DNA of 64,000 bases from Methanobacterium sp. SMA-27 (GCF_000744455.1 NZ_JQLY01000001.1:62001-126000), one strand, 5' to 3'; counted from the stretch's first letter, positions 10,933 through 20,943 are shown. Numbers and translations: made by a program. The notes: a model not told the origin generated them from the letters alone.

Positions 10933-11772
10933 TCATTGGCGTAATTTACTTTCAATTATCTCTGCATTTGTATTGCCCTTTTCCCTAACAATGCTGCTTA
11001 TGTTTTTATCAAGCATATTTGGATGTATAGATATCCATATGTTTGCATCAGAATCAAGGATCTTCTTTACCTCTACAACTCCGTTAGATTCTTTAAGGGC
11101 TTCAACAGATTTATCTACATTAGAATCAACCTTAATCTTCATTTCTGCAGTTCTCCAATTTGTCATCTTCTTGGCTATGTCTATCTTATCTATTTCTTCT
11201 TCTATCTTACTGTTTATATATGAATATAATGGTAAAATGATTATTGCTACTGTAAGTCCTGCGATTGTAGTTATTAATGCGATGTAAATCCCTTCGGCCA
11301 TCATTGAAGGGTTTCCACCCACTCCCATGGCCTTGAATGTGTACCAAATACCTATAACTGTTCCAATCAAACCCAAAAGTGGGGCGATTTCTATTATGGT
11401 TTTCAAAGTATTGAGTCCTTTGGTCATTCTTCCCATTTCAACAATGAATACCCTTTCCATTGCATCTTCAACCTCAACATTGTTTCGATAGCCTATTTTC
11501 AATGCTTCAGATATGATTTTTGATATGGGATTCTGGTATTTTCCTATTGAGCGTAAAGCTTCAAGGGAACCACCTCTGTCCATCGCTTCATTCACTGTTC
11601 CAATGATCTGTGGAAGACTAATCTTGGATATTTTGCGCATTTTGTAAATCTTTTCAGAAGATAATATAACACCATAAATTCCAATTATGGTTATTAAATA
11701 GGTAATTATTCCTCCACTTCTGAACATTTCCATTATGGTTCCAAAAGAACTTGTAAAAAATTCGTATATCAT
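10933..11772 (-). CDS. MotA/TolQ/ExbB proton channel family protein
   Basis: This 279-residue membrane protein is the ExbB/TolQ-like partner of the ExbD-type protein encoded just downstream. It has one N-terminal membrane segment (about residues 17-37), a cytoplasmic helical region, and two more segments, TIIEIAPLLGLIGTVIGIW (about 124-142) and GIYIALITTIAGLTVAIIIL (about 160-180). The latter carry the conserved LGLIGTV and TTIAGL motifs. About 80 C-terminal residues are soluble and look like an added small domain, longer than in standard ExbB. It lies 10 bases after the rnhB gene region on the same strand. Confidence 0.9.
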   Translation of the reverse strand: MIYEFFTSSFGTIMEMFRSGGIITYLITIIGIYGVILSSEKIYKMRKISKISLPQIIGTVNEAMDRGGSLEALRSIGKYQNPISKIISEALKIGYRNNVEVEDAMERVFIVEMGRMTKGLNTLKTIIEIAPLLGLIGTVIGIWYTFKAMGVGGNPSMMAEGIYIALITTIAGLTVAIIILPLYSYINSKIEEEIDKIDIAKKMTNWRTAEMKIKVDSNVDKSVEALKESNGVVEVKKILDSDANIWISIHPNMLDKNISSIVREKGNTNAEIIESKLRQ

Positions 11773-11782
11773 TTTATCCTCG

Positions 11783-12391
11783 TTACTTCATTCTTTCAAC
11801 AGTTGCCCAGGATCTTCTAACAAAGTCTGGTAGATCATTGTATGGTGTGTTTTTTAAAAATGAGATGGTTTTTGGATCACTGGGATAACCCGATCCAATA
11901 TCTTTGAATTCCTTTTTGATCTTGTTAATTTCCATGTCCCTTTCAACTTTGGCAACAATTGATGCTGCAGATACAATAGCATATTTATCGTCAGCCCCAT
12001 GTTCTGCAACAACCTTGAGATTGTTCTGGAATTTTTCTATTTCATTTTTAAATCTTTCAGGTTTAACATCTATACAATCAATATAGGATACATCTGGATT
12101 GGAATCTCCAATTATTTTTCTCATTGCAATTTTTTCTATTTCATTGAGGTTAATATCCTTTGATCTTAGCAGATCTATGTCTGTTGCACTTATATGTACA
12201 GGGTGACACTCTGCTATTTTTCTTATTTTCCTTGAGAGAACAACTCTTCTCTTTGGAGAAATTTTTTTCGAATCCCGTAATTTAAGTCTATCCAAATATT
12301 TTAATCTTTCTTCTAATATTGCAACTCCACATACAACAAGCGGACCCAACACAGATCCCCTACCTGCTTCGTCTATGCCAACTAATTTCAT
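11783..12391 (-). CDS. rnhB: Ribonuclease HII
   Basis: RNase HII cuts the RNA strand of RNA-DNA hybrids and single ribonucleotides in DNA. The 202-residue protein starts MKLVGIDEAGRGSVLGPLVV, holding catalytic Asp7 and Glu8 and the GRG substrate-sensing motif. DSKKISPKRR, the YIDCID region near residue 110 and AASIVAKVERD follow, as expected. A GGGG-containing site about 10 bases upstream supports the ATG at 12391. It heads the group leading into the ExbB/ExbD pair and has an unusual duplicated promoter-like element upstream. Confidence 0.95.
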   Translation of the reverse strand: MKLVGIDEAGRGSVLGPLVVCGVAILEERLKYLDRLKLRDSKKISPKRRVVLSRKIRKIAECHPVHISATDIDLLRSKDINLNEIEKIAMRKIIGDSNPDVSYIDCIDVKPERFKNEIEKFQNNLKVVAEHGADDKYAIVSAASIVAKVERDMEINKIKKEFKDIGSGYPSDPKTISFLKNTPYNDLPDFVRRSWATVERMK

Positions 12392-12440
12392 GTACTATTA
12401 ACCCCTTAAAAAGTATAGTTGTTTGTTTAATCCTTAATTA

Positions 12441-12472
12441 TTTTGCATATATTAAATTTTGCATATATTAAA
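12441..12472 (-). promoter_or_regulatory. Tandem 16-base repeat containing two TATA-like elements upstream of rnhB
   Basis: TTTTGCATATATTAAA occurs twice with no gap (12441-12456 and 12457-12472). On the minus strand each copy reads TTTAATATATGCAAAA, which resembles an archaeal TATA box. The nearer copy ends 50 bases before the rnhB start, the right distance for a promoter with a short leader. Promoter function is inferred. Confidence 0.5.
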
Positions 12473-12557
12473 TAGTTAATAATTACAATTTATTGGCAAT
12501 TAAATTAGGATATTAATTTTTAGAAAAATAAAAAATGGTTTAAAAAAAGAAGAGAAT

Positions 12558-13631
12558 TTATTTCATCGCTTTTAAACGAACTTCGGGTTCGAGTGCCCTT
12601 GGTTCTGCAGCTACTATTGCAGCTCCCTTTGCCACAACAGTCATTGGATCGTCTGATATTTCTACCGGAATTCCAACTTCTTCATATATTCTTTCTTTTA
12701 ATCCTCTGAGCTGTGATGTTCCACCAACAACTACAGTTTTGTTGTATACTCCAGATATGAGTTCTGGTGACATCCTTTCAAGAACCAGCGAAAGTGCCTC
12801 AATAAGTCTTTTAACTATTGGTTCTGCAGCATCAGCCACTAATTTGGAGTCTATTTCCACCTTTTTTGGCTTGTTGGTTTCCATGGATTTTCCAATTGCA
12901 TTGGTTGTGATATTTTCAACATCTGCATCGGAATGTACCATTCCTACGGCTATTTTAGCATTTTCCGCTTCATGTATTCCTATTTCTACGTTGTAAATCT
13001 CTTTGACTTTTTCAACAATGTTTTTATCTATATCATCTCCACCATTTCGTATGGTTTCAATGTCGGTGATTCCACCTAAGGATATTACAACTATATCACT
13101 TGAACCTGCACCAATATCTATTACCATTGTACCTGCAGCTTCTGCTATAGGAAGACCGGCTCCAATGGCAGCAGATAATCCCTCACTGATAACTAGTACA
13201 TAACTTGCTCCAGCTTTTATTCCTATCTCTTCAACTGCTCTTTTTTCTACTTCAGATGCATCTCCAGGAATACCTATAACAATTCTGTCAATGTTATCTG
13301 TATTTTCACCTGAACCCTTATCCATAGCATAAACCAGTAATGCTTCTGCTTGAGCTATACTTTCTATAACTCCCTTTCTGAGGGGTCTTACAGCAATAAT
13401 ATCTTCAGGAGTTCTTCCGAGCATTGATTTTGCTTCTTCACCAACAGCTAGAACATATGATGAATCTTCCTTTTTCACTGCAACCACAGATGGAATTTTG
13501 TATAAGTCGAATTTATCTCCTGATGGCTTAGCAACTACTGTGTTAAGGGTTCCTAAATCTATCCCTAACGTGTCAGTCAAAGCCTTTTTCTTAACATCTA
13601 CCTCATCATTCTTCTTTAGAAAATCGAACAT
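12558..13631 (-). CDS. MreB-like actin-family protein
   Basis: This is an actin-fold ATPase of the MreB/rod-shape type, found in pseudomurein-walled methanogens, where it may organise wall synthesis. The 357-residue protein has phosphate-1 motif LGIDLGTLNTVVA (about residues 23-35), phosphate-2 motif VIDIGAGSSDIVVISLGG (about 170-187) and adenosine motif VVVGGTSQLRGL (about 310-321). An extra N-terminal stretch of about 20 charged residues, MFDFLKKNDEVDVKKK, could be a membrane-targeting amphipathic helix. The gene follows an unknown partner by one base and precedes rnhB. No MreC, MreD or RodA gene is in the window. Confidence 0.85.
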   Translation of the reverse strand: MFDFLKKNDEVDVKKKALTDTLGIDLGTLNTVVAKPSGDKFDLYKIPSVVAVKKEDSSYVLAVGEEAKSMLGRTPEDIIAVRPLRKGVIESIAQAEALLVYAMDKGSGENTDNIDRIVIGIPGDASEVEKRAVEEIGIKAGASYVLVISEGLSAAIGAGLPIAEAAGTMVIDIGAGSSDIVVISLGGITDIETIRNGGDDIDKNIVEKVKEIYNVEIGIHEAENAKIAVGMVHSDADVENITTNAIGKSMETNKPKKVEIDSKLVADAAEPIVKRLIEALSLVLERMSPELISGVYNKTVVVGGTSQLRGLKERIYEEVGIPVEISDDPMTVVAKGAAIVAAEPRALEPEVRLKAMK

Positions 13632-13632
13632 T

Positions 13633-14262
13633 TCATTCCTCCTTTAAAATCTTATTGAATTCTATTACAAATATCTTGTTAACTTTTGCAATTTCCTTTA
13701 TTTTTGGTATAGTTTCTTCTTCAGCGGATATTAGAATTGTGGATAATGCAACATCTGCCATTTTAAATAGTGGGTCAATAGTGGTTCTTATAAATTCAGG
13801 TAACTTGTTGGTTATATAAACATCTGTTTCAATGAAACCAGTTGTTTTATCCTCTATAAGAAAATTAACTTTTAACCTTGCCTTTTCACAATCTCCCATG
13901 AACTTTTTAATGGAATTTTCAGGCCCTACAGTTAAAATTAAATTTGGCTCATTCAACACATAATATGGTGCAATTTTAAGGTAAGCCCCCCCATTATCTT
14001 TGCACATTAAACTCAAGTCTCTGACTTTGTTGATGTCTCCATGTAACAAAATGAAATCAAATTTTTTGGTTACAAATGATTCTTTGCTGGTTATATGTTC
14101 TCTGCAAAGGATTTTAACCCTTTCCTTGTCGGTAATTGCTGCGTAGGCAATATTATTAACCATCTCTTCGTTTCCGGCTATTACGCACCATATTTCATCT
14201 GATTCTTGCATGGTGGAAACTTTTGCAGCTTGTCTCAAGGTTTTTATCTTATTTTCTATCAT
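13633..14262 (-). CDS. Conserved hypothetical protein linked to the MreB-like gene
   Basis: I do not recognise this family. The protein is about 209 residues, soluble, with alternating strands and helices of a Rossmann-like character: EIWCVIAGNEEMVNNIAYAA, then FDFILLHGDINKVRDL, then a C-terminal half rich in hydrophobic strands. No signal peptide or membrane segment is visible. It ends one base before the MreB-like gene, so the two are almost certainly co-transcribed and may act together. ATG 14262 is chosen because an AAGGCGTGG stretch lies just before it; GTG 14271 is the alternative. Confidence 0.6.
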   Translation of the reverse strand: MIENKIKTLRQAAKVSTMQESDEIWCVIAGNEEMVNNIAYAAITDKERVKILCREHITSKESFVTKKFDFILLHGDINKVRDLSLMCKDNGGAYLKIAPYYVLNEPNLILTVGPENSIKKFMGDCEKARLKVNFLIEDKTTGFIETDVYITNKLPEFIRTTIDPLFKMADVALSTILISAEEETIPKIKEIAKVNKIFVIEFNKILKEE

Positions 14263-14271
14263 TTTTACCAC

Positions 14272-14874
14272 GCCTTTGTGGAAATGTTCATTAAATAATT
14301 TTAAATTTAATAAAATTTTTCAAATTAATAATTTATCTATTATTTTCGCCACACCTAAATTCATACAATATACATCATGTGTTTTGCATCAGAGCTTTAT
14401 ATAACTATACAATTTAACCTAATTATAACTTTATTAAATTTTTCAAATAATAATGTATTATCCTATAATAATCGGTTAACTCTGAATGGATAAAGCAGTA
14501 ATTTCGATATTTAACTTATGGTGTAGTAACTTCATTATTAAAATATTTTTAACTGTTAACATGGATTTTAAGAATTAATAATTGTTTTGTGATATTAAAT
14601 AATAATAATATATTTTTCAACATTAGAATTTAATAATTTTTAATTGAATTATATAAAGTTTTAGATTATAATAGATATAACGTAATTAATTCTATGTCAT
14701 CAGATGTTGAATTTATAAATCTTAATTACTCATCTACTCAAGAATTATTGGACTCAATATATTAATAGGGTAGTAAATTTAATAGGATTACATTATTTCA
14801 TATTTCTGGTCAGATAATACAGATTTTAGATTATAAAATTTTTAAAAGTTATTGTTTATAAAGGGGAAGTAGTT
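14272..14874. other. Long divergent intergenic region, about 600 bases
   Basis: This is a very AT-rich region between divergent transcripts. It must hold promoters for the MreB-linked genes (minus) and the archaetidylserine operon (plus). Only very short open frames occur, the longest about 30 codons, with no ribosome binding site or family resemblance. I see no tRNA-like or strong hairpin structure. Confidence 0.5.
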
Positions 14875-15543
14875 GTGTTTGTTAAAGGAGTGACATTAAA
14901 AAAAATAGGAATATTATTAACCATAGCAGTTCTACCTTTCCTGTTAGGGTATTTCTTACTCAGTTTCATAATATTTTCTGCAATAGCATTTTTTATGCAG
15001 TTTTTTAGAGATCCTAAACGGAATATTCCAACAGATGATGGAGTTGTTGTAGCACCTGCAGATGGTAAGATATTGAAGGGGAAAATTGATTGTTTAAAGG
15101 TAGTAACTAAAAAAGATGACCCTGTAATGGAACATATATTAAAGGATGATGAAAAAGGAATTCTCATAAGTACTTTCATGTCACCGTTTGATGTTCATGT
15201 ACAAAGGGCTCCTGTCACAGGAAAGATTTTGAAAACCAAATATTATCCTGGTAAATTCAAAATTGCTATGGGAGATGTACATACTGAAAATGAAAAAAAT
15301 TTAATAGTGATTGATTCAGAGTATGGAAAAATAGGAGTTATTCAGATAGCAGGTTTTGTTGCTAGGAGAATAGTTCAATATGTTAATGTTGGGGACAGTG
15401 TTAAGATAGGTGATAGGCTGGGAATGATAAGATTTGGATCCCGGGTTAATTTAATAATCCCTTACGATAAATTTAAAGTAATGGTTTTTGAGGGTGAAAA
15501 GCCCACAGCAGGAGAGACTATAATGGCCGAATTAGTTGAATAA
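14875..15543 (+). CDS. asd: Archaetidylserine decarboxylase proenzyme (phosphatidylserine decarboxylase family)
   Basis: This enzyme decarboxylates archaetidylserine to archaetidylethanolamine, making the ethanolamine head group of the membrane lipids. It is a short-form, pyruvoyl-dependent enzyme. The self-cleavage site is Gly188-Ser189 in the motif IRFGSRVNLIIP, where Ser189 would become the pyruvoyl group. A hydrophobic N-terminal segment (about residues 10-40) anchors it in the membrane, and VVAPADGKI and FMSPFDVHVQRAP are the usual substrate-domain motifs. The start is GTG with a GGGGAAG stretch upstream. The archaetidylserine synthase gene follows after 41 bases. Confidence 0.93.
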   Translation: MFVKGVTLKKIGILLTIAVLPFLLGYFLLSFIIFSAIAFFMQFFRDPKRNIPTDDGVVVAPADGKILKGKIDCLKVVTKKDDPVMEHILKDDEKGILISTFMSPFDVHVQRAPVTGKILKTKYYPGKFKIAMGDVHTENEKNLIVIDSEYGKIGVIQIAGFVARRIVQYVNVGDSVKIGDRLGMIRFGSRVNLIIPYDKFKVMVFEGEKPTAGETIMAELVE

Positions 15544-15584
15544 ATTAAATATAAACTAAACTGGTCTGAAAGAGGTTTTTTAAA

Positions 15585-16293
15585 ATGAATATAAAGCATT
15601 ATATGTCTTACGCAGATATAGTTTCTCTTGGAAACGCTTCTTTTGGATTTTTATCAATAATAATGGTTTTAAACGGTTATCTTGCACTTGCTGCCCAGTT
15701 TATCCTTGTTGCTGTTATCTTTGATTCACTTGATGGTTGGGTTGCAAGAAAAACTAAAAGAGTTGATGAGTTTGGATTTGGAGAAAATATTGACTCATTA
15801 TCTGATGTGATTTCTTTTGGTGTTGCACCGGGAATGCTTTTGTATTCAGCTTGCGCATCGTTTAGTATACCATACATTAATATAGTAGTAGCACTCCTAA
15901 TACTATTATGTGGGATTTTAAGACTCGCAAGGTTCAATGTAATTACAGATTCAAGTGAGGCTTCGGATGATAAATTTGTTGGCTTACCAATTCCATCAAC
16001 AGCCCTGATCTTAGGATCGTTTTATCTTTCCGGTATTTTTAGAGCAGACATAGCATTAGTAATAATGGTTGTGGTATCTGTGTTAATGGTGAGTACAATT
16101 ACTTATCCAAAATTTAGGGGGATCAAAATACTATTAGCAGGTAGTGTATTGATATTTTTAACACTTTTGCCACAAAACATTTCAACAATAATTACAAATC
16201 TTCCCGCAAAGCTTTTATTCATTGCCTCATTAACATATGTAATAATAATACCGATTATGGATTTATACGCCAAGCTTCGCAGAAGTGGTCCAA

Positions 16294-16304
<11 letters not shown>
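15585..16304 (+). CDS. pssA: Archaetidylserine synthase (CDP-alcohol phosphatidyltransferase family)
   Basis: This membrane enzyme joins CDP-archaeol and L-serine to give archaetidylserine, the substrate of the decarboxylase encoded just upstream. The catalytic CDP-alcohol motif is present as Asp50-Gly51, Ala54-Arg55, Gly66, Asp70 and Asp74; the spacing between AR and G is ten residues rather than the usual eight. About seven hydrophobic segments fill the 239 residues, and the family's SFGVAPGMLLY segment follows the motif. An AGAGG-type site precedes ATG 15585. The next gene's start overlaps or touches this one, so the operon continues. Confidence 0.92.
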
Positions 16305-17700
<1,396 letters not shown>

Positions 17701-17711
17701 AAAAAATCTAA

Positions 17712-17770
17712 TGCCAAGTTTTCAATCTGCAGCTAAATACGGGGAAAAAAGCTGCAGATATTCCTTGGTA
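17712..17770 (+). ncRNA. Strong two-stem hairpin element of unknown role between surface-protein genes
   Basis: ATCTGCAGCT (17725-17734) pairs perfectly with AGCTGCAGAT (17750-17759) across a 15-base loop. An outer stem, TGCCAAG (17712-17718) with CTTGGTA (17764-17770), pairs with one G-U. A further TAATTC/GAATTA pair follows at about 17769-17790. In an AT-rich genome such GC-containing nested pairing is unlikely by chance. It begins 12 bases after the DUF515-like stop. It could be a processing or attenuation hairpin, a riboswitch-like leader for the next gene, or a small RNA; I recognise no known family. Confidence 0.55.
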
Positions 17771-17825
17771 ATTCTAAATCAGGGGAATTATTCAATGGTT
17801 AAGCCGGCTAGTCGGGGGTTAAACA

Positions 17826-18776
17826 ATGGATTTCAATAATTTCAATAAAATAAGCGTAGCTATTATTTTTCTATTTATGATTTTTACAGTATTTTCAACC
17901 ACCTCTGATGCAGCTACAGATCAAGTAGCTCATCTTCAGGAAGCAGGATCAAATTTACAATTCACTTTCCTTGAAGCTCAGATACGTGTTACTATAAAAA
18001 ATAATAATGATCATGCGGAATTTTTTAAAATAAGCCAACAGTATACTGGCGACGGTACAGTTACAGTAACAGGCACAGATTCTTCAGCTATTGACTGGAA
18101 TGTTATTTCAACCAGTCCTCCTGCAATTAAAATGGTTAACTTTATCAACCCTGGCGGTGATTTAGGATGGGAAATAGATTCAGGACAGACCAGAGAAGTA
18201 TCATTTACTCTTGTAGAATCCAATCCACCTACACCATTTTTTATTCGTCGAGGTGATACAAGTAATACCTTCTGGCCAATAATAAATGATCCAGGATCAA
18301 CAGCTACATATTTCCTTCCCAATGAAATTGAATACTTGAATCCAAATCTTCAAGTTGTTTCATGGAGTGGACACTTTTTCTTCTTCCTCAAAAACTTGGA
18401 TTCAACAGGCCCTAGAGTAGAAGGTCTTATAAGGGCACCAATAGTTCCTATTAATTCAGTTCTTACAGCTAGCAATCCTACAGTTGATTTTATCGACACA
18501 GAAAATCCAACTGCTCAAACAGCAGGATGGGATGTTACATTGTTCCCGGGTCAAACAAAATCATATTCCTACACTTACAGTTATCCCACTGGATCGAGCG
18601 TAACTCCTGTCAACAGACAATCTGCTTCAACTAGAATAAATTCGGAAGGAAGTTCTGGTGACCCTAAAACACCAACATCTATACCCACAAAAAATACAGG
18701 GGTTCCTTATGGCCTTTTCGTTGTTGGTGGTATTGTGATAGCAGCGGGAATTGCTTTTGCTAGATATGTACGATAA
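17826..18776 (+). CDS. Exported cell-surface protein with N-terminal signal and C-terminal membrane anchor
   Basis: No known family is recognised. The 316-residue protein starts with a signal peptide (about residues 9-31, ending near FSTTSDAA). A predicted beta-rich outside domain follows, with Thr/Ser-rich stretches such as VTVTGTDSS. It ends with a membrane segment YGLFVVGGIVIAAGIAFA followed by RYVR. This layout of signal, ectodomain, hydrophobic tail and basic end is that of many sortase substrates, but no clear LPXTG-type motif precedes the tail; the nearest candidate is TKNTGVPYG. A sortase gene follows after nine bases, making this a plausible partner or substrate. The GGGGG run just before the ATG may serve as ribosome binding site. 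Confidence 0.65.
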   Translation: MDFNNFNKISVAIIFLFMIFTVFSTTSDAATDQVAHLQEAGSNLQFTFLEAQIRVTIKNNNDHAEFFKISQQYTGDGTVTVTGTDSSAIDWNVISTSPPAIKMVNFINPGGDLGWEIDSGQTREVSFTLVESNPPTPFFIRRGDTSNTFWPIINDPGSTATYFLPNEIEYLNPNLQVVSWSGHFFFFLKNLDSTGPRVEGLIRAPIVPINSVLTASNPTVDFIDTENPTAQTAGWDVTLFPGQTKSYSYTYSYPTGSSVTPVNRQSASTRINSEGSSGDPKTPTSIPTKNTGVPYGLFVVGGIVIAAGIAFARYVR

Positions 18777-18785
18777 ATTTATTAG

Positions 18786-19535
18786 TTGGAAGTTTTTAAT
18801 AATCAAAGAACTATGAAACTTTCAACGTTTTTTGTTTTACTTGGAATGTTAATCATCTCACTATATGGCTTAATAGAAGTGAGTTACTATGCATCTGCCA
18901 ACCAGCTTGCTGTAAATAATACAGACACCCCTTATATAGAGATACCAAAAATTGGTGTTGATCAAGCTATAAACAATAAATCAGTTGATTATGGTATTTA
19001 TCACGATCCAAAATCTGCAAAACCTGGTTTTGGAACCGTTGCACTTTTTGGACATCGTACATTCCATGGTTCTCCTTTTTTAAACCTTGACAAACTACAA
19101 CCTGGAGACAACATAACGGTTCAATGGCCCGGAATTGGTAATGTCGAATATGAGGTTGTTAATTCAACCATAGTTCCAGCTTCCTACAGATTATCAATTG
19201 AACAGGGGAATACTCTCTTCCTGGTAACATGTTATCCACTTGGATCATCAAAGGAAAGATTGATGATTATGGCTAAACAGGTTAATACATATCCTATACA
19301 GATGACTAATAAAAAATCAAACAATGATCCTCCATATGCCCTAATAATCATATTAGGTTTTTTTACAGGAGGGATGTTACTGAGTTTCATTTATCCTATT
19401 AAAGAAGAACAGTACATAATATTTTTAGCAACAATAACAATTACCGTATTCCTTGTAATTGCATATATGTATCCAATTCCTCCAGATGCAATTGAATCTA
19501 AGTTATCATGGGCTAACAACCTTATAGGTGTTTAG
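18786..19535 (+). CDS. Sortase family transpeptidase with C-terminal membrane segments
   Basis: Sortases cut a sorting signal on exported proteins and join the product to the wall or another protein. The catalytic set is complete: His90 in FGHRTFHG, Cys149 in VTCYP and Arg158 in KERLMI. The protein has an N-terminal membrane segment (about residues 12-33), the sortase beta-barrel at about 45-175, then two more hydrophobic segments (about 183-203 and 207-230). The start shown is TTG; ATG 18813 (MKLSTFFVLL) is a likely alternative. It follows the exported-protein gene closely and overlaps the first possible start of mptD. The acceptor, perhaps pseudomurein, is inferred. Confidence 0.85.
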   Translation: MEVFNNQRTMKLSTFFVLLGMLIISLYGLIEVSYYASANQLAVNNTDTPYIEIPKIGVDQAINNKSVDYGIYHDPKSAKPGFGTVALFGHRTFHGSPFLNLDKLQPGDNITVQWPGIGNVEYEVVNSTIVPASYRLSIEQGNTLFLVTCYPLGSSKERLMIMAKQVNTYPIQMTNKKSNNDPPYALIIILGFFTGGMLLSFIYPIKEEQYIIFLATITITVFLVIAYMYPIPPDAIESKLSWANNLIGV

Positions 19536-19536
19536 A

Positions 19537-19905
19537 ATGGATGTGAACGAAAAATATTTTAACAACATATCAAATAGAGAAAGAGCAATTTTTGAGGGAG
19601 CTATAACCATGGGTGCTTTATTCCATCAGTTTATTGGTACTCCCATAAATATAAAAAGTGCGGAATCCTTAGAAAAATCGATTAAAACTGCAATGGAGCT
19701 TCAACCATGTATAAATAAGGTTGAAATAGAAATTAATAGGGACATATTAAAAAAAATCGAAAATGAATACGATTATATTTCTTTGACAGGTGAAATGCTT
19801 GATGTGAAAGTTGAGTCAAATTTCTCTGATAGAAGTGCAGTTATAAGATTGAAGTACATTTCTGAACTAAAATATCCTCTTATGTATGTTGAAGATGTTG
19901 ATTAA
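19537..19905 (+). CDS. mptD: Archaeal dihydroneopterin aldolase
   Basis: MptD cleaves 7,8-dihydroneopterin to 6-hydroxymethyl-dihydropterin and glycolaldehyde, a step in tetrahydromethanopterin synthesis. The 122-residue protein has the family signature ISNRERAIFEGAITMGALFHQFIGTPI (residues 9-35 region) and the C-terminal ISELKYPLMYVEDVD. I start at ATG 19537, the first codon after the sortase stop; the longer frame begins with a GTG inside the sortase gene. Its co-location with the sortase looks like shared transcription rather than shared function. Confidence 0.9.
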   Translation: MDVNEKYFNNISNRERAIFEGAITMGALFHQFIGTPINIKSAESLEKSIKTAMELQPCINKVEIEINRDILKKIENEYDYISLTGEMLDVKVESNFSDRSAVIRLKYISELKYPLMYVEDVD

Positions 19906-19990
19906 CTTTTTTAGCTTTAAAGAAGTGTTTATATATTTAGAGTAACATATTAAGTTATACAAAAGTTATTAATCAATTAGGGGTGATTAT

Positions 19991-20353
19991 TTGGTTAACT
20001 GGGTAGCAGCATTTGTTGGATTTATATTGGCAGTTGTACTTTCAAACTTGTTTGGTTACTTTTTAGGGTTTGTTGGTATTAACATTGGATTGTTTTTGGC
20101 GGGAATTGTTGTTGGGTTAATGGTTGGCGGCGGAATACTTCGAGGATTTGGTAATGGATTAGTTGCCGGAGCATTTGGAGCCATAGTGATTTCAATAATT
20201 CTGATAATAGGTGGAACAATAACAGCAGGACTTACAGGATTTGCTGCTACTGCACTTACAGGAATATTCCTTGTAATAGCTGTTTTCATAAGCAGTGGAT
20301 TTGTTGTAGGTATAGGTGGCGCAATTGGATCCCTTATAAGTGGTAAGGACTGA
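19991..20353 (+). CDS. DUF5518-like small glycine-rich membrane protein
   Basis: This 120-residue hydrophobic protein has four likely membrane segments and many glycines, for example GIVVGLMVGGGILRGFGNG in the middle and GIGGAIGSLISG at the end. It fits the DUF5518 type of archaeal membrane protein, whose function is unknown. The start is TTG (LVNWVAAF) with a GGGGTGAT site a few bases upstream. An AT-rich promoter-like stretch (TATATATTT region near 19930) precedes it, so it may have its own transcript. Confidence 0.65.
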   Translation: MVNWVAAFVGFILAVVLSNLFGYFLGFVGINIGLFLAGIVVGLMVGGGILRGFGNGLVAGAFGAIVISIILIIGGTITAGLTGFAATALTGIFLVIAVFISSGFVVGIGGAIGSLISGKD

Positions 20354-20401
20354 AAAATTTGTTTTTCATTAATTCCTATTTTTTTTTAGTGGGGTAAAAT
20401 T

Positions 20402-20896
20402 TTGGTTGTCATATATCCAGATATCAACATGTTCAATAGTCAGTCCTTCCTTGTTATTATCATAATATTGGTAATATTACAACTTCGCCAAAGAAGGATA
20501 AGAAGACCATTGGGATTGATGATCCTCCCTGCATTTATGTTGTTCATAACAATATTTATTGTTCAAAATGTTATTTTCACAAGTTTATTGAATTTTATAC
20601 TTATCATTGCAAGTTTCATTACTGGAGTACTAATTGGAATTACTCTTGGTAATTTCTTTGATGTAAAGGTAGAAAAGGATGGGTCAATGTTTCTGAAGGG
20701 GTCCTTTGTTGCGGTACTACTTTGGATTTTGGTAATAGCTCTCAAGTTTTATGGTGACAATATATTAATTAATTCAGGATATATAGATCTTAATGTTTTG
20801 AGTTCTATGTTGTTGATGCTTACATTAGGTGCAATGATCGCTCGTCGACTTTTCATTTACAACAAGTTCAGGATGAAAATTAAAGAAATTAAATAA
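20402..20896 (+). CDS. CcdC-like (DUF1453) membrane protein
   Basis: This 164-residue protein has four or five membrane segments. After the first segment comes a basic stretch, LRQRRIRRPLG, followed by a hydrophobic segment, MILPAFMLFITIFIVQ. That order resembles the CcdC/DUF1453 family, whose bacterial members are linked to cytochrome c maturation; this organism shows no cytochrome c genes here, so the role is unknown. The start is TTG with a GGGGT site. It lies 48 bases after the DUF5518-like gene and is convergent with larB. Confidence 0.55.
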   Translation: MVVIYPDINMFNSQSFLVIIIILVILQLRQRRIRRPLGLMILPAFMLFITIFIVQNVIFTSLLNFILIIASFITGVLIGITLGNFFDVKVEKDGSMFLKGSFVAVLLWILVIALKFYGDNILINSGYIDLNVLSSMLLMLTLGAMIARRLFIYNKFRMKIKEIK

Positions 20897-20943
20897 ATTG
20901 TTAGATCAGAATAATTTTATGAAAACTCATTATCCATAATTAT

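Noticed and set aside
14461..14770. Short open frames of about 23-30 codons in the long intergenic region
   Set aside because: No ribosome binding site, no family resemblance, composition as expected by chance in AT-rich DNA.
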